DNA of 64,000 nucleotides from Acidobacteriota bacterium (GTDB lineage Bacteria > Acidobacteriota > Vicinamibacteria > Marinacidobacterales > Marinacidobacteraceae), in the NCBI GenBank assembly GCA_009840635.1, contig VXNL01000014.1, positions 22,248 to 86,247 on the forward strand, read 5' to 3'. Shown here in pieces: positions 24,415 to 34,687 of this stretch. The stretch's first letter is position 1, and each line of letters starts with the position of its first letter. Under the pieces are notes generated by a model. The model worked only from the letters and a program-made list of their open reading frames with translations, was not told where the DNA came from and did not search any database. The translations under genes were made by a program, and so were the position numbers.

Positions 24415-25224
24415 ATGGGCTTTTGGGGAACGCTGATCGGCGGGACGCTCGGGTGGACCCTGGGCGGTCCGCTCGGCGCGATGCTGGGCGCGGCCATCGG
24501 GTCCAGCATGTCGGGTTCGGCCCGGATGCACTCCTACCCGGGCGGGGGGCCGGGTGCGCCCCCTCCCCCGCCGCCCGGGAACACCCACGAACAGCGTCGG
24601 GTGGCGTTCTTCGTGGCCACCTTCGGGGTCATGGGCCACATCGCCAAGGCGGACGGCCAGGTCACCGAAGAAGAGGCCCAACTGGCCCGGGAGGTGATGG
24701 CGGGGCTCGGGCTCGACGCCCGGGACCGCACCCTCGCAGCGCGCATCTTCAACGAGGGCAAGTCGCCGCGCTTCAACCTCGACGACGCCCTCGGCCAACT
24801 CGTCCAGGTGGCGGGCCGGCGCCGGAACCTGCTCCGGGCGTTCATGGAGATCCAGTTCAAGGCCGCCTGGGCGGACGGCAGCATCCATCCCGAAGAGCGG
24901 CGAATCCTGGACCATATCGGGGCATTCCTCGGCTTCTCGCGTGCCGAGATGGCGCAGATGGAGCGGGTGGCGTCCGCCGGGATGCGGCCACGGGGCCCCT
25001 CCCCGGAGGAGAAGCTCAAGGAGGCCTACGGGGTGCTCGGCACGGAGAGGTCAGCCAGCGACGACGAGATCCGCTCCACCTACCGCCGGCTCATGCGGCA
25101 GCACCACCCCGACCGGCTGGCGGCGCAGGGGTTGCCAGAAGAGATGAAGGACGAGGCCACGCGGCGCACCCAGGAGATCCAGAAGGCCTACCAGACGATC
25201 CGGGAAGCGCGGCGCGCGGCGTAG
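24415..25224 (+). CDS. djlA: DjlA-like co-chaperone (TerB plus J domain)
   Basis: This 269-residue protein has an N-terminal glycine-zipper membrane segment (residues 5-32), a Pro/Gly linker and a TerB-like helical domain (about 60-185) with MGHIAKADGQVTEEE and AAWADGSIHPEER. A C-terminal J domain carries HPD at 231-233. This order matches DjlA, a membrane-anchored partner that stimulates DnaK ATPase activity. The zipper replaces the single anchor helix of the E. coli protein. No other chaperone gene is nearby. Confidence 0.87.
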   Translation: MGFWGTLIGGTLGWTLGGPLGAMLGAAIGSSMSGSARMHSYPGGGPGAPPPPPPGNTHEQRRVAFFVATFGVMGHIAKADGQVTEEEAQLAREVMAGLGLDARDRTLAARIFNEGKSPRFNLDDALGQLVQVAGRRRNLLRAFMEIQFKAAWADGSIHPEERRILDHIGAFLGFSRAEMAQMERVASAGMRPRGPSPEEKLKEAYGVLGTERSASDDEIRSTYRRLMRQHHPDRLAAQGLPEEMKDEATRRTQEIQKAYQTIREARRAA

Positions 25225-25451
25225 CGCGGGACGGCAGCGTTTCGGCGTCTCCGCCGAGAACCTGCCACTGACCTCCGCCCACCATCGCGGACCCTCAAGG
25301 CTGTTTCTCGACCGCAGCGGCACCCTCGGCCGGCCGTCGTTGCCTGCCAATCCTGGTAGTTGCCTCTCTCGCAATCACGCGTAGAGTCAACTCGCGAGTC
25401 AGGATGGCGATGCACTGTCGCACCGCTGCGGTCGCTCGGTGGTTCCGTCCA

Positions 25452-26546
25452 ATGCAGAACGGTCCGAGGCCTTCACGAGCCATCCCCTTCCTCGCGGTCG
25501 CGGCTGTCCTCTGCGCCAGCGGCGGCGCCGACAGCTACCTGCTCGTCAGCAACGGCGACGACTGGTCGGCCGAGTTCGCCCAACGCTGGGACCCGGCGGT
25601 ATGGGGACCCGGCGAGACGCTCGAATGGGTCATCGCCGACCACCCGGGATGGACGTCACCCTGGGTGGAAGAGGACTGGGATCGGGAGGGGCCGGCACTG
25701 TTCGAGAAGCCGGAAGAGGCGCTCCCTCTCGTCGCGTGGGGGCTCGGCACCTGGACGAACCTCGAAACCGCCGATATTCGCTGGACGGTTACCGGAGTGC
25801 AAGAGGTGGCGGGCGTTCTCCGTGACGGACACAACACGGTTACGACGGAAGCTGCCCCCGGGAAGATCGCCTCGGCAACGACATGGGGGCGACGGGTGCA
25901 TGGCGAGTGGATGCTGGAAGAGTGCGAGGTCCGACTGTCTCCCATGGTGGTAGCGGACATGCTCGCAGGAGACGTATTCCATCGGGGCACGCTGGTCCAC
26001 GAGTTGGGGCACTGCCTGAACCTCCAGCATTCGGCCGCCCACGGAGACATCGCGAGAACGCTCAATGTCTTTCCCGATTCCCGCGGACACCCGCCGCAGA
26101 TGGCCTATGCCTTTCGATCATTCCCCGAACCCACGTTCGACGACGCGGTCGGCGCGTCCCTGATGCGTCCCGCCCCCGGCTGGCTGAGCACTACCGGCGC
26201 CATCTCGGGCCGGATCACCGTCGAAGGACGGAGGGCAACCCATGTGATGGTCTTCGCCGCCCGTATGACAGGCAGCGGAGTGGAAGAGAGCGTGTCCGCA
26301 ATGACCGAAGCGGACGGCGATTTCCACATCGAGGGGCTCGTTTCCGGGGTCTACTTCCTGCGAGCCAGCTCCATGATCCGGCCGGACGCCCACGGACATT
26401 GGGTGCCCCAAGGGGCGATTCTCGACGCCCGCGACAAGGTCCTGCTGGATCCGGTTACGGTGCGCGCCGGGAGGGAAACCGCCGGTATCCGGTTGGACCT
26501 GGAGCGGGGACGGCAGGGCCGGGACTGGCAGCCCAAGGATCGGTGA
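25452..26546 (+). CDS. Secreted metzincin-like zinc protease with carboxypeptidase-regulatory-like domain
   Basis: From the ATG at 25452 this is a 364-residue exported protein with a signal sequence in residues 8-24. It carries HELGHCLNLQH (183-193), the extended HExxHxxxxxH zinc motif of metzincin/matrixin proteases. A methionine about 60 residues later could be the Met-turn. From about residue 240 a beta-sandwich (GAISGRITVEGRRATHVMVFAAR, then ADGDFHIEGLVSGVYFLRA) matches carboxypeptidase-regulatory-like repeats. An earlier ATG at 25404 only adds a polar leader. The stop overlaps the next gene's GTG (GTGA). Confidence 0.78.
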   Translation: MQNGPRPSRAIPFLAVAAVLCASGGADSYLLVSNGDDWSAEFAQRWDPAVWGPGETLEWVIADHPGWTSPWVEEDWDREGPALFEKPEEALPLVAWGLGTWTNLETADIRWTVTGVQEVAGVLRDGHNTVTTEAAPGKIASATTWGRRVHGEWMLEECEVRLSPMVVADMLAGDVFHRGTLVHELGHCLNLQHSAAHGDIARTLNVFPDSRGHPPQMAYAFRSFPEPTFDDAVGASLMRPAPGWLSTTGAISGRITVEGRRATHVMVFAARMTGSGVEESVSAMTEADGDFHIEGLVSGVYFLRASSMIRPDAHGHWVPQGAILDARDKVLLDPVTVRAGRETAGIRLDLERGRQGRDWQPKDR

Positions 26547-27409
26547 GCGCCGTGTTCCTCATCGGGCGAACTCCACAACGCACGGCGCTCGCCGCAGCAC
26601 TGGCACTCGCCGCCTGCGGCGGAGACGGAGGCTCGATCGCGCCGCGGCCGATGCCCGTGGTTCCACCGCAACCGGCGCCTCCACCGCTGCCCACCCCCGA
26701 CTTGCCAGTCACGGTTTCGTTTTCTGCGGAAGCCGTAGCGCTGTTGGAGGGAGAAAGCGCCGAGGTTGCGGTTCGGTATCAGGTCCGCGATCTTGCCGCA
26801 CCCTGGAGACTCGAACTCTCGGTTCTCGGCGACACGGCTGACGAACACGACATCGCGCTGAGCGCCGACACCGTGGAGATCCCTGCGGGACGGGACCTGA
26901 ACGGAGAGTTGCCGATCGTCCTGACCGCGCAGACGGATTCGGCCTTCGCCGAGGAGACCGAGCGGGCCTCGATCCGCTTCGTCCCCGATCCGGACCAGCG
27001 CGCCGCGCTCGGCGGGGACCTGCAGGTTTCGATCAGCGAAGGCGGAGCGGTCCCCTGCCCCGGCGTCCGCATTCTGGCCGGACGCCCTCGCGAACTCCGC
27101 AACCGGTTCCCGGTCCTGGAGAGCAGGGTGACGATCGAGCGAACCGCTGCTGCTGCCGGGACAGAGATCACCCTGGTGGAGCCGTACGACGAGTGGTTCT
27201 GGGGCCAGTCAGTTCCGGCGGTCGTCTTTCGGAACTGGCGCACGGGGACGGCTGGCGACGCGCTTCGGCACGATTTCGACTTCCTCTGGCCGTCGGAGAA
27301 GCCGGTCACACCCGGTGAGCCGAGCCTGGTCCTGGCCTTCTCCGGGGGTTCGTGTGCGGGGGAACCGCTGGCGGGGTGCCGCTCGGATGGCTGCGAGTTG
27401 ATCCCGTAG
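26543..27409 (+). CDS. Hypothetical lipoprotein with Calx-beta-like segment
   Basis: This 288-residue lipoprotein has lipobox L-A-A-C near residue 25, a proline-rich linker (about 35-52) and a beta-rich region reminiscent of Calx-beta repeats (VTVSFSAEAVALLEGESAEV, then DTVEIPAGRDLNGE). The C-terminal 90 residues are not recognised and contain several cysteines (ISEGGAVPCPG, GSCAGE, GCRSDGCE). The GTG start at 26543 overlaps the protease gene's stop; a second GTG nine bases on is an alternative. Coupling suggests that protease and lipoprotein work together at the cell surface. Confidence 0.65.
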   Translation: MSAVFLIGRTPQRTALAAALALAACGGDGGSIAPRPMPVVPPQPAPPPLPTPDLPVTVSFSAEAVALLEGESAEVAVRYQVRDLAAPWRLELSVLGDTADEHDIALSADTVEIPAGRDLNGELPIVLTAQTDSAFAEETERASIRFVPDPDQRAALGGDLQVSISEGGAVPCPGVRILAGRPRELRNRFPVLESRVTIERTAAAAGTEITLVEPYDEWFWGQSVPAVVFRNWRTGTAGDALRHDFDFLWPSEKPVTPGEPSLVLAFSGGSCAGEPLAGCRSDGCELIP

Positions 27410-27442
27410 CTCCGGCGTGTCCCGCTGGGGTCCTGCTCGGCC

Positions 27443-28102
27443 TCAACTCCCGCCCGGCAGGCCCGAGGACACCAGGCCGCCAAAAACCTCCATCAGCAGG
27501 AAACTCGTCGCCAAATGCCCGGTGATGACCACGGCCACGAAGAACGCCACCGCGCGACCCCCTCGTTGGTTGCAGGAAACCGCAAACGCCTTCCACATGA
27601 GCTGGACCATCCAGACTACGCAGACGCCGCCCACCACCCCCGCGATGAGGCTCGCCGCCATCTGCGGCGGCAGCCGACCCTCGGCGATGGCCGCAGCCGT
27701 CTCCCGGTTGGCATCGCGAACCGGCGCCGGCAGGTTCGCCAAGGCGAGGAGCACCAGCGGAGCCCGCGCCAGCGCCTGCGTGCCGGCGATGTCGAGCGGA
27801 CGGACGCTTCGCGGCGCGACCAGGAGCGAAATCAGCACGAAGAGCACGGACATCACGACCCAGATCACCAAGCCCTCCACCACCGGAACCCACAACGGCA
27901 CGCTGGACCCGATGCTCAGTCTGAGCAATCCGCCGAAGTGGGTTTCTCCGGCCGCCGCCAGCAGCCCCGTCACGACGATGACGGCCGTCCCGATGAGCAG
28001 TGCCTGCTCCCCGCCGACGCGGACGAACGGATTGAACAGCCAGCGGGCGATGCCCATCTTGCGCGGGACCGCCGCGCTATCCGGCGTTTCCTGACGCACC
28101 AT
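27443..28102 (-). CDS. YIP1-like membrane protein
   Basis: This 219-residue protein has about five transmembrane helices and opens with MARWLFNPF-like sequence (GIARWLFNPFVRVGGEQALLI). It resembles bacterial membrane proteins grouped with the Yip1 family, whose function is unknown. The ATG at 28102 is preceded by an excellent ribosome site (AGGAGGTGACG), which decides against the longer open frame starting at 28255. It is convergent with the Calx-beta-like lipoprotein gene. Confidence 0.65.
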   Translation of the reverse strand: MVRQETPDSAAVPRKMGIARWLFNPFVRVGGEQALLIGTAVIVVTGLLAAAGETHFGGLLRLSIGSSVPLWVPVVEGLVIWVVMSVLFVLISLLVAPRSVRPLDIAGTQALARAPLVLLALANLPAPVRDANRETAAAIAEGRLPPQMAASLIAGVVGGVCVVWMVQLMWKAFAVSCNQRGGRAVAFFVAVVITGHLATSFLLMEVFGGLVSSGLPGGS

Positions 28103-28190
28103 CGTCACCTCCTCGGGTATTCTGGCGACCGCTGGCGGCCTCGTCGGCCGCTTCCCGCTGCGCCTCGCACTCGAGGCTGGGCCCTGAGGA

Positions 28191-28243
28191 TGCGTGCCGG
28201 TCTGGAGGCCGCCACGGGGAGAACTGGCCGGCGGTCCAAGCCG
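28191..28243 (+). repeat. Decayed copy of the double-hairpin element
   Basis: GTGCCGGTCTGGAGGCC, then an inserted CACGGGGAGAACTGG, then CCGGCGGTCCAAGCCG. The order resembles the element, but the hairpin 2 arms no longer pair fully. The inserted block is also similar to the long loop of the copy at 8956. Confidence 0.5.
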
Positions 28244-28278
28244 TAATCGCGACACGGCTCAGTAGCGTATCCGCCCTT

Positions 28279-28326
28279 CCGCTGCGCTGCGCGCAGCGGG
28301 TGCCGGCTGAAGCCGGCGTTCCAAGC
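28279..28326 (+). repeat. Double-hairpin dispersed element, copy 7
   Basis: Hairpin 1 is CCGCTGCG-CTGCG-CGCAGCGG (28279-28299), hairpin 2 is GCCGGC-TGAA-GCCGGC (28302-28317), then GTTCCAAGC. It lies about a dozen bases beyond the stop of the pyrophosphatase gene. Hairpin 1 resembles that of the copy at 9100. Confidence 0.85.
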
Positions 28327-28338
28327 TGTTGCGCAGTC

Positions 28339-30378
<2,040 letters not shown>

Positions 30379-30671
30379 GGGCAGGATCTCCAGTTGGTGA
30401 AAGGGCCGGTTCGCGGTTTCTCGCCGGGTGCCGCGGGGCCAGCCTCAGGCGGGCGCCGCGAGTGGGCGCTGCTCCGGAGCCTCGCGGCCGGAGCATTCGG
30501 CTGGCGCAGCCGCCAAACGAGGCGGAAGGACAGGCGGGAACTCCTCGCCATGGGGCCGGAGAACCCACTCCGAACCCGCTTCTCCGCGCTGCCGGAGCAC
30601 CGAATTTTATCAGGGCCACGGCTCCGCAGGACTGTTAGACTCGCGTCCCGGCGCGCGGCCGGAACTTTCCC
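30379..30671. other. Divergent intergenic region, no gene seen
   Basis: These 293 bases separate the divergent pyrophosphatase and beta-propeller genes. There are GC-rich inverted segments around 30470-30500 but no consensus promoter, ORF or copy of the dispersed element. The promoters of both neighbours are presumably here. Confidence 0.4.
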
Positions 30672-31508
30672 TTGCAACTCCCTCCAGGTGTCTGGATCAG
30701 GGTCCGGAATCTCGCAGCCGCGCTGGCGTGCAGCCTCCTTCTCGGGACCGCGGCTCTCGCCGAAGACCTCCGCTACCCCGTGGACGTCGCGGTCGGGCCC
30801 GGCGGGGAGATCTACGTCGCCGACATCGAGGCGGCGGCGCTGCTCCGCTGGAGCGGGAGCGGATTCGAGGTGGTGGCGAAAGGCGAGGGGCTGCCCAGGA
30901 CCCCGCTCTTCGGCATCCGGCACATCGTTCCCACGGGCGACGGAACCGTCCTGGCCAGCGATCCCGCGACGATGGCGCTCTACCGGATCTCGGCCGCGGG
31001 CGAGATCGAGGCCATTCCCGACGACGCCGGGTTCGTGACCCCCTGGGGGATCGCCATCGACCCGTCCGGTGACATCCTGGCGGTGGACCGGGTGACGCAG
31101 CGGCTGCGCCGGGTACGTCCGGACTCCGTCGAGGAGGTCGCCACGATCCGCGCGCCCCGGGCCATCCTGGCCGAGAGCGACGGCTCCCTCCACGTGCTCA
31201 CGGATCGCAACGTACTGCGGATGGAAGGCGGCGATGGAGAGCCGCTCGTCCAGTCACCGCCGTTCGAGTTCCCTCACGACTTCGTGCGGGCCCCCGACGG
31301 AGGATTCTTCGTGACGGACGGCTATGCCCGCTGCATCTGGAAGATCAGCCCGGAAGGACGGGTCTCGGTGCACGCCCGCGGCGAGCCGCTCGTCAGCCCC
31401 CAGGGCATTGCGGTCACCGCCGACGGCGATCTCCTGGTCGCTGACGCCCACGCACGGACTGTTTTTCGGGTGTCCGGGAGCGGCGAGATCGTGCCGCTGA
31501 GCAACTGA
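30672..31508 (+). CDS. Exported NHL/SMP-30-like beta-propeller protein
   Basis: This 278-residue protein has a signal peptide in residues 10-30 ending near ALAEDL. Repeated blade motifs follow (DVAVGPGGEIYVADI, GIAIDPSGDILAVD, GIAVTADGDLLVAD), typical of NHL or SMP-30/gluconolactonase-like six-bladed propellers. No lactonase metal set is evident, so it may bind rather than catalyse. The only in-frame start is a TTG at 30672. It lies 23 bases upstream of the NSS transporter gene and may be its periplasmic partner. Confidence 0.65.
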   Translation: MQLPPGVWIRVRNLAAALACSLLLGTAALAEDLRYPVDVAVGPGGEIYVADIEAAALLRWSGSGFEVVAKGEGLPRTPLFGIRHIVPTGDGTVLASDPATMALYRISAAGEIEAIPDDAGFVTPWGIAIDPSGDILAVDRVTQRLRRVRPDSVEEVATIRAPRAILAESDGSLHVLTDRNVLRMEGGDGEPLVQSPPFEFPHDFVRAPDGGFFVTDGYARCIWKISPEGRVSVHARGEPLVSPQGIAVTADGDLLVADAHARTVFRVSGSGEIVPLSN

Positions 31509-31531
31509 CCTGAACAGGAAAGGAAAGCAAC

Positions 31532-32884
31532 GTGCCTAACGACCGTGGAAGCTGGGGGTCTCGCCCGGGCTTCATCCTGGCCGCTACCGGTTCCGCGGTG
31601 GGGCTGGGGAACATCTGGGGGTTTCCGACCCAGGTAGGCCAGGGTGGCGGCGCCGCCTTCGTCCTGATCTACCTGATCGCGGTCATCTTCATCTGCGCCC
31701 CCATCCTGCTCGGCGAGGTCCTGGTCGGACGCTACGCGCAACTCGGTCCCGCGGGAGCCGTCCGGCGGATCGCCCCCACGGGTCCCTGGTGGGTGATCGG
31801 ACTGCTGGCGGTCGCCGCCGGAACCTTCATCCTGTCGTTCTATGCGGTCATCGCCGGCTGGACCGTGCAGTACCTCTGGCTTGCGGTCACGGACGGGCTC
31901 GCTTCGGACGCCGAGGGATCGGGAGCCCTCTTTGGCCAACTGGCGGCGGACTCGGGCCGGAACGTCCTCTTCACGGGCCTGTTCATCGCCGCGACCGCCT
32001 GGTGCGTGAATCGCGGGATCCGCGGCGGCATCGAGGCGGCATCGCGGTTGATGATGCCCCTGCTCTTCCTCCTGCTGTTAATCCTCGCGATCCGGTCGGT
32101 GACGCTGCCGGGCGCCGGCGAAGGGCTGGCCTACTACCTGCGCCCGGATCTTTCCCAGGCCCTGAATCCCGAGATCATCGGCGCGGCCGTCGGTCAGGCG
32201 TTCTTCTCGCTGAGCCTCGGCATGGGGGCGCTCATCACCTACGGCAGCTACCTCCACCGCTCCCACGCGGTGCGCTCGGCCTCGATGGCCATCGTCGGTA
32301 TCGATACCGTGATCGCCCTGCTCGCGGGGTTCATCATCTTCCCCGCCGGTTTCTCGATCGCCGGCTTCGACCCGACCGCGGGCGGACCCGGCCTCATCTT
32401 CGCCGTCCTGCCGCAGCTCTTCGCGACGCTTCCCGGCGGCCTGCTGTTCGGGGCCGCCTTCTTCCTGCTCCTTTCGGTGGCTGCCTTCACCTCCACGATC
32501 TCGCTGCTCGAGGTGCCGGTGGCGCACGCCATCGACCAGTGGCGCTGGCCGCGCCGCAAGGCGGTGCTGGCCGTCGGCGCCTTCACTTTCGCGTTCTCGA
32601 TCCCCTCGGTGCTTTCGTTCGGCGGCGGGTTCTTCTCCGAGCTTCCCGCGGTCGGGGGCACCTTCTTTGACCTGATGGTCAATGTCTGGAACGAAGGAGC
32701 GCTACCCGTCGGCGGCATGCTGATCAGCCTCTTCATAGGCTGGAAGTGGGGCGCCCGCTTCGCCGGCGACGAACTCCGGCGCGACGGTCCCGGCTTCCCG
32801 AGTCCGGCGCTCTGGGGCTTTCTCATCCGCTTCGTCTCCCCCACGGCCATCTTCCTGCTGATCGTCTTCCGCTTCGTCGGTTAG
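31532..32884 (+). CDS. Sodium-dependent transporter (neurotransmitter:sodium symporter family)
   Basis: This 450-residue carrier has about 11-12 transmembrane helices and is related to LeuT/MhsT. The unwound first helix shows GSAVGLGNIWGFP (20-32), which lines the Na+ and amino-acid sites, with GGGAAFVLIYL in helix 2. The family imports amino acids with Na+. The GTG start has a good ribosome site (AAAGGAAAG). It is followed 27 bases later by a second sodium:amino-acid carrier gene. Confidence 0.92.
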   Translation: MPNDRGSWGSRPGFILAATGSAVGLGNIWGFPTQVGQGGGAAFVLIYLIAVIFICAPILLGEVLVGRYAQLGPAGAVRRIAPTGPWWVIGLLAVAAGTFILSFYAVIAGWTVQYLWLAVTDGLASDAEGSGALFGQLAADSGRNVLFTGLFIAATAWCVNRGIRGGIEAASRLMMPLLFLLLLILAIRSVTLPGAGEGLAYYLRPDLSQALNPEIIGAAVGQAFFSLSLGMGALITYGSYLHRSHAVRSASMAIVGIDTVIALLAGFIIFPAGFSIAGFDPTAGGPGLIFAVLPQLFATLPGGLLFGAAFFLLLSVAAFTSTISLLEVPVAHAIDQWRWPRRKAVLAVGAFTFAFSIPSVLSFGGGFFSELPAVGGTFFDLMVNVWNEGALPVGGMLISLFIGWKWGARFAGDELRRDGPGFPSPALWGFLIRFVSPTAIFLLIVFRFVG

Positions 32885-32911
32885 GTCCTCCCTCTTCCTG
32901 AAGGAAACACC

Positions 32912-34282
32912 ATGAGCGAATTCATTGCCGCGGCGTCGAACGCCATCTACCAGTGGTACGCCCTGCCCCTCCTGCTGGTGGCCTGCGGGCTCTACCTGAC
33001 CATCCGCACCGGTTTCGTCCAGATCCGCGGCTTCGTCGGCGGGATCAAGCGGGTGGCGCGCGGCATGTCCCACGACCAGGAAGGCGAAGGAGAGATCACC
33101 CCCTTCCAGGCGCTGTCGACCGCACTCGCCTCCACGGTGGGGAACGGAAACATCGGCGGCGTGGCGACCGCGATCCTCGTGGGAGGGCCGGGCGCCATCT
33201 TCTGGATGTGGGTCACCGCCGTCTTCGGGATGGCCACCAAGTACGCGGAGGCGGTGCTCGGCGTTACTTACCGGGTCAAGAAGGAGTCGGGCGCGTTCGC
33301 CAGCGGCCCGATGTACTACATCATGGCGGGCGTCAAGTCGCCGGGAATCGCGAAGGTGCTCGCGATGATGTTCTGCGTCTTCGGGGCCGCCACGGCGCTC
33401 CTCGGCACGGGCAACATGGCCCAGTCGAACACCATCGTCCGGACGTTCGTCGAGGCCGCCGCCGGGTTCGGGCTGGAGGTCTCTCCGTGGGTTCCCGGCC
33501 TGCTCATCACGGTCGCGGTCGGCGCCGTTCTCCTCGGCGGCATCCACCGGATCGCGTCGGTCGCCGAGAAACTCGTGCCGACGATGCTGGTCATCTACCT
33601 GGGGATGTCCCTCACGTATCTGCTGATGAACATCACGGCGCTTCCGGGCGTCTTCGCGACCATCTTCGAGTACGCGTTCCAGCCGCACGCGGCGGCCGGC
33701 GGGTTCCTCGGCGTGACGGTTCGCCAGGCGATCGCGGCCGGCATCAGCCGCGGCGTGCTGTCCAACGAGGCAGGTCTGGGAAGCGCCCCGATCGCCCACG
33801 GCATCGCGCAGGTGAAGCATCCGGCCGACCAGGGACTCGTGGGCGTCTTCGAGGTGTTCATCGACACCATCGTGGTCTGCAGCATGACGGCGTTCGCAGT
33901 CCTTTCCTCGGGAATGTGGCAGGCGGCGGAGTACCAGGCGGCGAGCGGCGATCTCACCGCGGCGGCCTTCTCCACTTCGATCGGCGTCGCCCCGCTGGTG
34001 ATCGCCATCTCCTCCTTCCTCTTCGGTTTCTCGACCATCATCGGCTGGTACTACTACGGCGAGACCTGCTGGGAGTACATGTTCGGGCGGAAGGGCATCT
34101 TCCCCTACCGGGTGATCTACGTGGCCCTGCTCCTGATCGGCGGGCTGGTGACCGTGGAGACGGTCTGGAACATCGGCACTCTGCTCAACGGGTTCATGGC
34201 CTTCCCGAACCTCATCGGGCTCCTGTTCCTGGGTGGAGTGGTCGCCAAGAAGACGAACGAGTACTACGCCGGAAAGACGTAA
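32912..34282 (+). CDS. Alanine/glycine:cation symporter (AGCS family)
   Basis: This 456-residue carrier has about ten or more transmembrane helices. Signatures are ITPFQALSTALASTVGNGNIGGVATAI (cation and substrate site, about residues 62-88), NEAGLGSAPIAHGIA and GWYYYGETCWEYMFG. It imports alanine or glycine with Na+ or H+. It follows the NSS gene in the same operon with its own ribosome site (GAAGGAA). The two carriers together suggest dedicated uptake of small neutral amino acids. Confidence 0.92.
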   Translation: MSEFIAAASNAIYQWYALPLLLVACGLYLTIRTGFVQIRGFVGGIKRVARGMSHDQEGEGEITPFQALSTALASTVGNGNIGGVATAILVGGPGAIFWMWVTAVFGMATKYAEAVLGVTYRVKKESGAFASGPMYYIMAGVKSPGIAKVLAMMFCVFGAATALLGTGNMAQSNTIVRTFVEAAAGFGLEVSPWVPGLLITVAVGAVLLGGIHRIASVAEKLVPTMLVIYLGMSLTYLLMNITALPGVFATIFEYAFQPHAAAGGFLGVTVRQAIAAGISRGVLSNEAGLGSAPIAHGIAQVKHPADQGLVGVFEVFIDTIVVCSMTAFAVLSSGMWQAAEYQAASGDLTAAAFSTSIGVAPLVIAISSFLFGFSTIIGWYYYGETCWEYMFGRKGIFPYRVIYVALLLIGGLVTVETVWNIGTLLNGFMAFPNLIGLLFLGGVVAKKTNEYYAGKT

Positions 34283-34293
34283 GGAGACTGATC

Positions 34294-34608
34294 CTGAACG
34301 GTGAAGCACCCGCCGCCCCGGCGCCGCCGGGCGCGGGGGGCGCGGGCCCCGCTCCCCAGGGGCCCCCGCTGTCGGACGCGACCCGGACGATGGCCGTGCT
34401 GGCTCTCGTTTTCGGCCTCCTCGCCCTGTTCCTGTTCGGAATTCTCTTCGGACCCGTCGCCATCGTTCTCGGCGCCCTCGCCGGAAGTCGCGGGAGCAAA
34501 ATGGGCTGGTGGGGCATGGGGCTCGGCATCGCCGCGGTCACGTTCTCGCTGGCCGCCTGCGGTATCGCCATGGCTTCGTGCGGGGCCCTGGGCGCGCTCG
34601 CCGGGTGA
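34294..34608 (+). CDS. Small DUF4190-like two-helix membrane protein, probable CTG start
   Basis: This protein of about 104 residues has a Pro/Ala/Gly-rich head and two hydrophobic helices (TMAVLALVFGLLALFLFG, then GLGIAAVTFSLAACG) separated by GSRGSKMG. The pattern matches DUF4190-like proteins. AAGGAG at 34281-34286 is correctly spaced for a CTG at 34294, and no ATG, GTG or TTG in frame lies near it. The first in-frame ATG (34390) would remove the head and has no ribosome site. It closes the NSS-AGCS transporter operon. Function is unknown. Confidence 0.6.
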   Translation: MNGEAPAAPAPPGAGGAGPAPQGPPLSDATRTMAVLALVFGLLALFLFGILFGPVAIVLGALAGSRGSKMGWWGMGLGIAAVTFSLAACGIAMASCGALGALAG

Positions 34609-34687
34609 CCGGCGGCGGATCCGCAGAGCACTCCGCATCGAGCACCGGTCCGGCCTTGAGGAGCCGGGCGCCCTGCGGCGCTAACGT

